From CAZXMB01 sp964641715 (GTDB lineage Bacteria > Desulfobacterota > BSN033 > UBA1163), in contig CAZXMB010000152.1 in the NCBI GenBank assembly GCA_964641715.1, forward strand, positions 1-7,146: DNA of 7,146 nt, read 5' to 3'. Below the pieces are notes generated by a model. It was not told where the DNA came from, ran no database searches, and saw only the letters and a program-made list of their open reading frames with translations. A program made the translations under genes and the position numbers. This document shows, piece by piece, positions 1-5,083 of the stretch (positions are counted from its first letter, which is position 1; the number at the start of each line of letters is the position of its first letter).

Positions 1-50
1 AAATGAGATTTCCTTTCCGGGAAGCCCCGCCCTGTGGGCGGGGAGCTTCA
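1..50. repeat. Strong GC hairpin resembling an IS200/IS605 (tnpB-type) right end
   Basis: Arms CCCCGCCC (25-32) and GGGCGGGG (36-43) pair around a three-base loop. The outer bases GAAG (21-24) and CTTC (46-49) extend the stem past a small bulge. Stem-loops of this kind (GAAGCCCCGCCC...GGGCGGGGAGCTTCAC) are familiar near the tnpB stop codon and right end of IS200/IS605/IS1341-type elements. The frame read from base 3 gives residues like R-E-A-P-P, reminiscent of TnpB carboxy termini. The rest of any such element would lie left of the window, so it may be a full element, a solo end or a MITE-like relic. Neither strand has a T-run after the stem, so a canonical intrinsic terminator is unlikely. 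The hairpin is seen directly; the transposon assignment is recalled similarity. Confidence 0.4.
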
Positions 51-109
51 CTATTCCAGGTCTCTTGCATATTTTGAGAGCATATAATTTTTACATCAGA
101 AATGTATGA
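1..109 (+). CDS. Possible 3' end of an upstream reading frame overlapping miaB (ATGA)
   Basis: The frame read from base 2 is open to the TGA at 107-109, and that stop overlaps the miaB ATG (106-108) as ATGA. This arrangement is typical of translationally coupled genes and would explain why miaB has no Shine-Dalgarno. However, only 36 codons are visible, and an open stretch this short is common by chance. The translation, which begins N-E-I-S-F-P-G-S-P-A-L, is not recognised as a host protein. The frame also runs through the GC hairpin at 21-49. A competing frame from base 3, ending at TGA 75-77, looks more like a TnpB tail. Treat this as a weak candidate. Confidence 0.15.
   Translation, partial: NEISFPGSPALWAGSFTIPGLLHILRAYNFYIRNV
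83..88 (+). promoter_or_regulatory. Perfect TATAAT, possible miaB -10 element
   Basis: TATAAT lies 17 bases before the miaB ATG. If used, transcription would start near 94-96 and leave a leader of only about 10-12 bases. That fits the absence of any Shine-Dalgarno before ATG 106. No good -35 hexamer exists at 16-18 bp spacing; TTGCAT at 65-70 is only 12 bp away. There is also no extended -10 TGN. The hexamer could be chance in an AT-rich stretch. Confidence 0.3.
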
Positions 110-1479
110 AAGCGAAGCGTGTCTACATAGAGACCTACGGCTGTCAGATGAATGAGCACGATTCCGAGCAGATTCTCCGGCTCCTGGAAGGGTGCCATTA
201 TCTTGGGACGGGAAGACCGGAGGAGGCCGATCTCATCCTGATCAACACCTGCAGTGTCCGTGAGAAGCCTGAACATAAGGTTTACAGCGCCCTCGGAAGA
301 TTTAAGAGGTTAAAGGAGAAGAAAGGGACGATCATTGGGGTAGCCGGGTGTGTGGCCCAGCAGGAGGGCGAAAGGCTCTTAGATCGGGTTCCCTATCTGG
401 ATGTGGTGATCGGAACTCATGCGATTCCCCTGCTTCCACAGTTGCTTAAAAAAATGGAGTGTTCCGGACAAAGGGTTTGTGAGACAGGTTTTGATCCGGT
501 GGGGAATGACTTGAAGGCTATCCTTCCTCAAAAGCCCCTCGATAAAAAGGTGAAATCTTATGTGACGATTATGCAGGGATGCGATCATTTCTGCTCCTTC
601 TGTATTGTCCCTTATGTAAGAGGAAGGGAGAATAGCCGGCCGAGCAGGGAGATCATCGAAGAGGTCAGGCATCTGGCTGAAAGGGGTATCAAAGAAGTTT
701 GCCTTCTCGGCCAGAATGTCAATTCCTATGGAAAGGGGATAGCAGGAGAGATCCGCTTTCCAGAGCTCCTGTATAAAATCAATGAGATAGAAGGGCTCGA
801 ACGGATCCGTTTTACCACTTCCCATCCCTCCGATCTATCCGGAGAATTGATCCAGGCTTATTCTCAGTTGGACAAACTCTGCGAGCATATCCATCTCCCC
901 TTTCAGTCAGGCTCAAACAGGATATTAAAGGCGATGCATCGGGGCTACACGAGAGAATCCTATCTCGAAAAGGTCGAACGGTTAAAGGAAGCATGCCCTG
1001 CCCTTGCCATTACTGCTGATGTGATGGTGGGATTTCCGGGTGAGGAAGAAGAAGACTTCGAGGGAACCATGAACCTGATCGAGAAAATCCGTTTTGATGA
1101 CCTCTACTCCTTTAAATATTCCCCGAGAAGAGGGACCCGGGCTTCTCAATTTAACGATCAGGTGGAGGAAAGGGTCAAGCAAAAAAGACTATCCGCCCTT
1201 CAGTGTATTCAGAAAGAGATCACCCTTCAAAAGAATCAGGCCCTGGAGGGTCACTTGGAAGAAGTGTTAGTGGAAGGGCAGAGCAAACAGAGCCCCCGGG
1301 ACGTGACCGGCCGGACCAGATCAAATAAGGTCGTCAATTTTGAAGGAAGCCCGGAATGGGTTGGAAGGCTGATCCCCGTTCGTGTTACCCAGGGCTTTGC
1401 CCATTCCCTCCGCGGTCAATCAATTCAAACCCACACGGACGACATCAATGAAGTGACATCACCCCCTGCTCCCCCTTGA
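106..1479 (+). CDS. miaB: tRNA-2-methylthio-N6-dimethylallyladenosine(37) synthase MiaB
   Basis: This cytoplasmic radical-SAM enzyme adds the 2-methylthio group to i6A37 beside the anticodon of tRNAs reading U-starting codons. It acts after MiaA, which is not in this window. The amino-terminal MTTase domain has the auxiliary [4Fe-4S] cysteines C13 (YGCQMNEHDSE), C49 (INTCSVRE) and C82 (GVAGCVAQQ). The radical-SAM CxxxCxxC is C159, C163 and C166. A TRAM RNA-binding domain runs from about 378 to 438 and ends in SLRGQ. YGCQMN and TCSVRE separate it from RimO (LGCxKN) and MtaB. At 457 residues it has the usual MiaB length, with about 19 extra residues after TRAM that end in PPAPP. ATG 106 is the only plausible start, because an in-frame TAA lies at 85-87. 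No Shine-Dalgarno precedes it, so initiation may be leaderless or coupled. It converges with the phosphate permease 16 bp downstream, with no clear terminator between them. Confidence 0.96.
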   Translation: MKAKRVYIETYGCQMNEHDSEQILRLLEGCHYLGTGRPEEADLILINTCSVREKPEHKVYSALGRFKRLKEKKGTIIGVAGCVAQQEGERLLDRVPYLDVVIGTHAIPLLPQLLKKMECSGQRVCETGFDPVGNDLKAILPQKPLDKKVKSYVTIMQGCDHFCSFCIVPYVRGRENSRPSREIIEEVRHLAERGIKEVCLLGQNVNSYGKGIAGEIRFPELLYKINEIEGLERIRFTTSHPSDLSGELIQAYSQLDKLCEHIHLPFQSGSNRILKAMHRGYTRESYLEKVERLKEACPALAITADVMVGFPGEEEEDFEGTMNLIEKIRFDDLYSFKYSPRRGTRASQFNDQVEERVKQKRLSALQCIQKEITLQKNQALEGHLEEVLVEGQSKQSPRDVTGRTRSNKVVNFEGSPEWVGRLIPVRVTQGFAHSLRGQSIQTHTDDINEVTSPPAPP

Positions 1480-1495
1480 GAGAAAAGCGGATGGG

Positions 1496-2521
1496 TTAAA
1501 AACCGGGGTGAAAGAGACGGATCAGAAAGAAGCTTAAACCCGCCATTGCGGCTGATGCCGGAACCGTAATAAACCAGGCCACAATAATGTTCTTTGCCAC
1601 TCCCCATCGAACTGCGGAAATCCTCTGTCCCGAGCCTACCCCCATAATGCTGGAAGAGACAACATGGGTGGTGGAAACCGGCCCTCCAAACAGGGCGGCC
1701 CCCAGGATCACCACTGCAGATGAGGTCTGGGCACAGAAGGCATGGATAGACCTCAAACGGTAGATTCTTGTTCCCAGAGTCTTGATGATTCTCCATCCTC
1801 CGCTTGCAGTCCCCAGGGAAATGGCACCAGCACAACCGGCGATGACCCAGATTGGAATATGGAAAGTGGGGGAGAATCCCAAAATGACCAGAGACATTGT
1901 AATCAGCCCCATTGATTTCTGAGCGTCGTTCGCCCCGTGGCTGAGGGAGAGGGCGATGGAGGAGAGGATCTGCATCCGGTTGAAGAAAAGTTTTGCCTTC
2001 GGTGGGGCTTCCTTGGCGAGACGGACCGTAGCCTTAAAAAAGAGGTTTCCGAAGAACAATCCTAAGACCGGAGAGAGGATCAGAACAGCAAGGACATAGA
2101 GAAGCCCCTTCCAGATGATCTTATCAGGTCCATAGGCCACCAGGACCGCACCCACCATCCCTCCGACCAGGGCATGAGAGGAACTGGAGGGAAGCCCGAA
2201 AAACCAGGTGATAAGATTCCAGGCAATCGCACCGATGAGAGCGGCAATCAGAAGGCAGATGGAGAGGCCTGTCAATTTAGGGTTGAAGGAAGAGACATCA
2301 ATGATATTCTTCCCGATCGTTTCTGCCACGGCTGTGCCGAAAAGAAAAGGGCCGATGAATTCACAGACGGCAGCCATCAAAAGGGCTTTTGCCGGAGAGA
2401 GAGCCCTTGTGATAATGATCGTCGCCACGACATTAGCTGAATCATGGAAGCCATTGGAGTAATCGAAGAAGAGCGCCAGCCCTACAATGATGATGGCATA
2501 CCAGATAAGGTGAATTTCGAT
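1496..2521 (-). CDS. PiT-family inorganic phosphate permease, apparent ATC start
   Basis: This is an inner-membrane, cation-coupled phosphate transporter of the small bacterial PiT class. From the ATC at 2521 it has 341 residues, in two homologous halves. The first half has D20-Y-S-N-G-F-H-D-S-A-N (20-30) and GLPSSSSHALVGG (about 109-121). The second has SHGANDAQ (about 194-201) and a GGPVSTTHVV motif. Most of the rest is hydrophobic. The first standard start codon in frame, GTG 2428, would give 310 residues and delete the first membrane segment with its SNGFHDSAN phosphate motif. Between the in-frame TGA at 2534-2536 and the GTG there is no ATG, GTG or TTG. AGGAGG at 2529-2534 is placed exactly 7 bases before ATC. 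Homologues typically begin M-E-I-H-L-I-W-Y, which matches this frame with I replacing M. Family confidence is high; start-codon identity is inference. The DUF47/PhoU-like partner gene often found next to PiT is absent here. Confidence 0.93.
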   Translation of the reverse strand: MEIHLIWYAIIIVGLALFFDYSNGFHDSANVVATIIITRALSPAKALLMAAVCEFIGPFLFGTAVAETIGKNIIDVSSFNPKLTGLSICLLIAALIGAIAWNLITWFFGLPSSSSHALVGGMVGAVLVAYGPDKIIWKGLLYVLAVLILSPVLGLFFGNLFFKATVRLAKEAPPKAKLFFNRMQILSSIALSLSHGANDAQKSMGLITMSLVILGFSPTFHIPIWVIAGCAGAISLGTASGGWRIIKTLGTRIYRLRSIHAFCAQTSSAVVILGAALFGGPVSTTHVVSSSIMGVGSGQRISAVRWGVAKNIIVAWFITVPASAAMAGLSFFLIRLFHPGF

Positions 2522-2528
2522 GGTTTGC

Positions 2529-2534
2529 CCTCCT
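2529..2534 (-). promoter_or_regulatory. Shine-Dalgarno AGGAGG for the phosphate permease
   Basis: Reading leftward, AGGAGG is followed by seven bases (GCAAACC) and then ATC GAA ATT. This is a consensus-strength site at ideal spacing. It is about 100 bases from the GTG at 2428, far too distant to serve it, so it decides for initiation at 2521. Confidence 0.8.
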
Positions 2535-2549
2535 CAATCAAGCTATTTA

Positions 2550-2563
2550 CCTGTATAGACAGG
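2550..2563. promoter_or_regulatory. 14-bp dyad (CCTGT-4-ACAGG) at the permease transcription start
   Basis: The arms CCTGT (2550-2554) and ACAGG (2559-2563) form a perfect 5+5 inverted repeat with a four-base centre. It touches the last base of the -10 hexamer and covers the expected transcription start near 2556-2557. That is the place for a repressor operator. It is not a PhoB box, which is a direct repeat, although it contains CTGT. A small leader hairpin is the alternative reading. Confidence 0.35.
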
Positions 2564-2591
2564 ATATAAAGAAAAAATAGGATGATGTCAA
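2563..2591 (-). promoter_or_regulatory. Sigma70-type promoter of the phosphate permease
   Basis: On the minus strand there is a perfect TTGACA (2591-2586), a 17-base spacer and TATATC (2568-2563). The -35 is a 6/6 match, the -10 a 4-5/6 match, and the spacing is ideal. Predicted transcription start is near 2556-2557. This gives a leader of about 36 bases to the ATC at 2521, carrying the AGGAGG site. The position agrees with the longer permease reading. Confidence 0.65.
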
Positions 2592-2644
2592 TAGATTGGG
2601 TTAAATTTTGTGTTCCGGGGCCCTCTGCGATTTCTATTATTCCA

Positions 2645-2673
2645 TTGACTTTCAGAGGAAAAATCAATAAACT
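2645..2673 (+). promoter_or_regulatory. Candidate sigma70 promoter of the phospholipase C-like gene
   Basis: TTGACT (2645-2650, 5/6), a 17-base spacer and TAAACT (2668-2673, 4/6) face the gene at 2770. The start would be near 2680, giving a leader of about 90 bases. Within that leader a short dyad TCAC-GT-GTGA lies at 2717-2726. The rest of the 2592-2769 stretch shows no gene and no other structure that I can support. Confidence 0.45.
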
Positions 2674-2754
2674 CCTCCCTATCCCAGGCTTTCCTAAGTT
2701 AATGAAATTGATGGGTTCACGTGTGATGCTACGTTTTAGCGGATTGGTCGAAGC

Positions 2755-2760
2755 AGGAGG
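2755..2760 (+). promoter_or_regulatory. Shine-Dalgarno AGGAGG deciding the GTG start at 2770
   Basis: A full AGGAGG stands nine bases before GTG 2770 and supports this non-ATG start. No in-frame ATG closer to the conserved amino terminus (M-P-A-S-I-A-H-L) competes with it. Confidence 0.75.
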
Positions 2761-2769
2761 CTGAAGCGG

Positions 2770-3879
2770 GTGCCGGCGAGTATTGCTCATCTGTTGATCT
2801 GCAACAAGGCAGTTAAAGTCCTTCAGGGTGAGGGGCTTTACGAAGGGTTCATCAATATTCTTGACGCCGATGCCCGCAAACCCTTCCTCAATCTTGGTTC
2901 GATCGGTCCGGACCTATCCTACTACGGGAATCAGTGGGATACGCTAAAGAACCTCTTTTTCGAGAATTCGGATAAGCCTCTCGGCGTGGATGGATGGTCC
3001 TATTTGCTTCATTCCAGAGAGCCAAACCGATTTCCCTTAAGTCTGATCGAGTTGACCTGGAAAGATACCCGGTGGGAAGAGGAAGAATGGGAGGGCGTGG
3101 ATTACGACAAATTTGCTTTTTCGTGTGGATTCCTCTCTCACATTGCCGCTGATCAGGTGATCCATCCTTTTGTCAATGATGTTGCGGGTCCCTATTACCG
3201 GAGGGGTGAAAATCGAAAGATTCACAGGGAATGCGAGATCTATCAGGATGTGGCCCTTTTCCATTCCCTTTATCCTGATGAGGATTTCATGGATAAGTCA
3301 TTTCATCTCTGGGTGGACCTCAGCCCCGGAGGGCCCCATAATGCACCGGAGTGGTTTCGATATTTTATCCAGAGGGCATTTGTTGAGAGCCATGGTGTCT
3401 ATCCGGGTGAAAAGGATATCGAGGACTGGATGGATGGTCTTCTGCTGATCCTGAGAGGACTGAAATGGGTGGGGCCATATAAGGTGGCTTATGAAGAGCT
3501 CAAGGCCGGGGGGATGACCTCGGAGAAGTTCCTGACTTATTTCAGGGATTATATGGAACTCTTCTTCCAGGCGGTTGAACTGACAAGCATTTACTGGAAG
3601 ATGGTTTTTGAACTTTATGATCCACCAGGGGATCTCCTTCAGATTTCAGACCCGATGAGGGAACGTTTTAAAAAGGTGGTCCAGAATGCGGACCTCTCTT
3701 CTCCACTTCAGAGGAATATCCTTGAGGATGCGAAGAAGGCTTTTGAGACGGGAATCCCTGAGAAGTTTGAATCGTCCTGCCAGACCCTTCGATCTCCCCT
3801 TGATCGGGAAAAAGTCCTTTCAATCAAAAAGGAGGATGTTGGAAAATTTGAGGGAGAGGGAAGGGTGGTGGGTAAATAA
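2770..3879 (+). CDS. Zinc-dependent phospholipase C family protein
   Basis: The protein has 369 residues and resembles the Zn-dependent phospholipase C/S1-P1 fold (PF00882 type). Metal ligands expected from Bacillus cereus phospholipase C are visible in order: H7 near the amino terminus, D48 in GSIGPDLSYYG, possibly H81, then H124-x3-D128-x3-H132 in SHIAADQVIHPF, and H152-x3-E156 in KIHRECE. The spacing H-x3-D and H-x3-E matches the classical enzyme. In the secreted enzymes a processed amino-terminal Trp is also a ligand. Here there is no signal peptide and no Trp there, so the protein is probably cytoplasmic and the three-zinc site may be altered. The carboxy-terminal half (about 165-369) is helical-looking and not recognised. 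The substrate is unknown; phospholipid is only the family precedent. The GTG start is supported by AGGAGG nine bases upstream. The gene converges with the HAD gene. Confidence 0.85.
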   Translation: MPASIAHLLICNKAVKVLQGEGLYEGFINILDADARKPFLNLGSIGPDLSYYGNQWDTLKNLFFENSDKPLGVDGWSYLLHSREPNRFPLSLIELTWKDTRWEEEEWEGVDYDKFAFSCGFLSHIAADQVIHPFVNDVAGPYYRRGENRKIHRECEIYQDVALFHSLYPDEDFMDKSFHLWVDLSPGGPHNAPEWFRYFIQRAFVESHGVYPGEKDIEDWMDGLLLILRGLKWVGPYKVAYEELKAGGMTSEKFLTYFRDYMELFFQAVELTSIYWKMVFELYDPPGDLLQISDPMRERFKKVVQNADLSSPLQRNILEDAKKAFETGIPEKFESSCQTLRSPLDREKVLSIKKEDVGKFEGEGRVVGK

Positions 3880-3898
3880 ATTAATGCGTTTTAATTTA
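3877..3898. terminator. A/T-only stem-loop between convergent genes
   Basis: TAAATTAA (3877-3884) pairs perfectly with TTAATTTA (3891-3898) around a six-base loop. It begins at the stop codon of the phospholipase C-like gene and precedes the HAD stop at 3915. With no G:C pair in the stem it would be weak. It is the only terminator-like structure in the 35-bp convergent gap. Confidence 0.2.
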
Positions 3899-3911
3899 GT
3901 AACGGTTTGAA
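3896..3911 (+). repeat. Half copy of the 7058-7081 palindromic repeat
   Basis: TTAGTAACGGTTTGAA here matches TTAGGAACGGTTTGAA at 7058-7073 in 15 of 16 bases. The second palindrome arm is missing; only GTTC follows (3913-3916), reaching into the HAD stop codon. Both copies are next to genes of the tkt-HAD block. It could be a decayed repeat end. A chance match of this quality somewhere in 7 kb is not negligible, so the call rests partly on both copies being intergenic. Confidence 0.35.
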
Positions 3912-3914
3912 TGT

Positions 3915-4961
3915 TCAACGTTGATGATTCATTGTCAATTGAAGAAGTTGTTGAGGTTTATCGATCACAAAGTCTGCGCCAGCCCGAAGGAGGGATTCTT
4001 TTGAGGGCTCCCTTTTTACCCGGCTACTGATAAAGCCAATGGCCAGGATTTCCATCTTCTTTTTCGCCGCCTTTGCGGCCAGCATGTCATCCACCACATC
4101 TCCGACATATCCGCATTGAGGATTCGGAATACCGATCTCCTGAACCACCCGGAGAAGGGAATAGGGATGGGGCTTTAAGAGGTTTTTCTTCTTTCCCGTA
4201 CAGAGGAATATTCTTTCTTCCTCCTTGACACATTCATCGAGCATTACAAGACTGTCGAAATAAGAATTGAGATGAAACCGTTTCAGGGCAAGCTCTGCTT
4301 CGAATCTCGGTCTTCCGCTTGCGATTCCCAACCGGATCTTTTGATGAAGGGATGATAAAATCCTTTTGGGGAAAAGGAGTCTTTCCTCGAGATAGAGACC
4401 TTTCCCTTTATAGAAGAGAGGCTTCAGGTGGTAGTGCGAAAGAAACTTTCTTCCAAGGTAGACCTCCTGGAAGATCCTCTTCACCAGGTTTTCCCTTTCA
4501 AGCTCCCCAGTTCGATAGACCCAGCCCTCCCAGGAATCTCCCAGGGTTTGGCGAATTGCCTTTAAACCTCCCCCCAGCGACTTGACTTTTTTAAGGAATT
4601 TTTTGAGGTCCTCCTTGCGGGGAAGGACGGTCTTATTTTGTTTAAAACCGGAGGACTTCTCCTTTAAAAAAGAGACAATCTCCCGAGTATTGGTGACCTT
4701 TTTCGGTTTTCCACAGGGAGGGATCCCTGAGGCGGAGAGAAGGTAAAGGAGGAGCCCGGAGGTCAGATCCCAGTCATTATTAAAACCACCGGCTGATTTA
4801 AAAAGAGAGACCTCCTCATCCCTTACAATCTTTTTTCCTTTTTCAAATCCCAGGCATGTTTCGAGGTAGATCTGAACGGTTTTCCGGATGGTTGCGCGAT
4901 AAGATCTTGAGACATCGATCAGAACCCCGTCCATGTCAAAAATGAGAAGATCCATGCTCAT
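3915..4961 (-). CDS. HAD-superfamily hydrolase, subfamily IA-like, with long cap
   Basis: This is a probable cytoplasmic phosphatase or phosphotransferase. All four HAD motifs are present. Motif I is FDMDGVL with D9 as nucleophile and D11 as acid/base. Motif II is IASGRP (S215), motif III is K263 in LLKPHP, and motif IV is GYVGDVVDDM (D288, D291/D292). The start D-G-V-L-I-D-V-S-R-S-Y-R and the AGGFNNDWDLT stretch (about 57-67) resemble the uncharacterised HAD-SF-IA-hyp1 group (TIGR01548) as I recall it. At 348 residues it is about 100 longer than common IA proteins. The extra length is a Lys-rich cap region between motifs I and II (about 85-200). No substrate can be assigned. ATG 4961 and ATG 4955 are both possible starts (M-S-M-D), and the Shine-Dalgarno is weak. 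It lies 122 bp downstream of transketolase on the same strand, so co-transcription is possible. Confidence 0.85.
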   Translation of the reverse strand: MSMDLLIFDMDGVLIDVSRSYRATIRKTVQIYLETCLGFEKGKKIVRDEEVSLFKSAGGFNNDWDLTSGLLLYLLSASGIPPCGKPKKVTNTREIVSFLKEKSSGFKQNKTVLPRKEDLKKFLKKVKSLGGGLKAIRQTLGDSWEGWVYRTGELERENLVKRIFQEVYLGRKFLSHYHLKPLFYKGKGLYLEERLLFPKRILSSLHQKIRLGIASGRPRFEAELALKRFHLNSYFDSLVMLDECVKEEERIFLCTGKKKNLLKPHPYSLLRVVQEIGIPNPQCGYVGDVVDDMLAAKAAKKKMEILAIGFISSRVKREPSKESLLRAGADFVIDKPQQLLQLTMNHQR

Positions 4962-4977
4962 CGATTACCAATCACCG

Positions 4978-5077
4978 AATTCCAACAACCGAACAACAGC
5001 ATGCCCGGGAAATTGATTATTCCTTCCTGCCGGCAGGCAGGGGTGACCAATTTATTTGGTGTTCGGTAAAAGGAATT
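4978..5077. repeat. Nested imperfect inverted repeat around CCTGCCGGCAGG
   Basis: Four nested pairings share one centre in the tkt-HAD gap. AATTCC (4978-4983) pairs with GGAATT (5072-5077). ACCGAACA (4988-4995) pairs with TGTTCGGT (5060-5067). AAATTG (5010-5015) pairs with CAATTT (5048-5053). A perfect 12-bp palindrome CCTGCCGGCAGG (5026-5037), followed by CAGG, sits in the middle. Interarm distances are nearly equal on both sides, so the roughly 100-bp unit could fold as one long stem. That is typical of MITE-like or REP-like elements. No protein is encoded in it. It may also act on the tkt transcript as a terminator or stabiliser. Confidence 0.6.
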
Positions 5078-5083
5078 TGGGTA

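Noticed and set aside
21..49. Intrinsic terminator at the GC hairpin
   Set aside because: The stem is strong, but neither strand has a T-run after it. The flank looks more like a transposon end.
65..88. TTGCAT...TATAAT as a complete sigma70 promoter of miaB
   Set aside because: Spacing is only 12 bp, too short for a normal -35/-10 pair. Only the -10 was retained, as a weak candidate.
379..825. Long open frame on the minus strand inside miaB (148 codons)
   Set aside because: It is fully antisense to a well-conserved gene, its translation shows no recognisable motif, and it is explained by codon structure of miaB.
1480..1495. Bidirectional terminator between miaB and the permease
   Set aside because: The 16-bp gap has no stable stem-loop. 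GGTT/AACC at about 1494-1504 is too short.
1425..1835. Minus-strand 136-codon frame across the end of the phosphate permease and miaB
   Set aside because: It overlaps the permease in another frame, is Cys/Gly-rich without family resemblance, and has no credible ribosome site.
2717..2726. TCAC-GT-GTGA dyad as an operator of the phospholipase-like gene
   Set aside because: Four-base arms are too short to stand above chance without a second copy or conservation data.
2482..2790. Minus-strand 102-codon frame spanning the permease promoter and the phospholipase start
   Set aside because: It would cover the permease promoter, its Shine-Dalgarno and its first codons. No family is recognisable, and its start lies inside the divergent gene.
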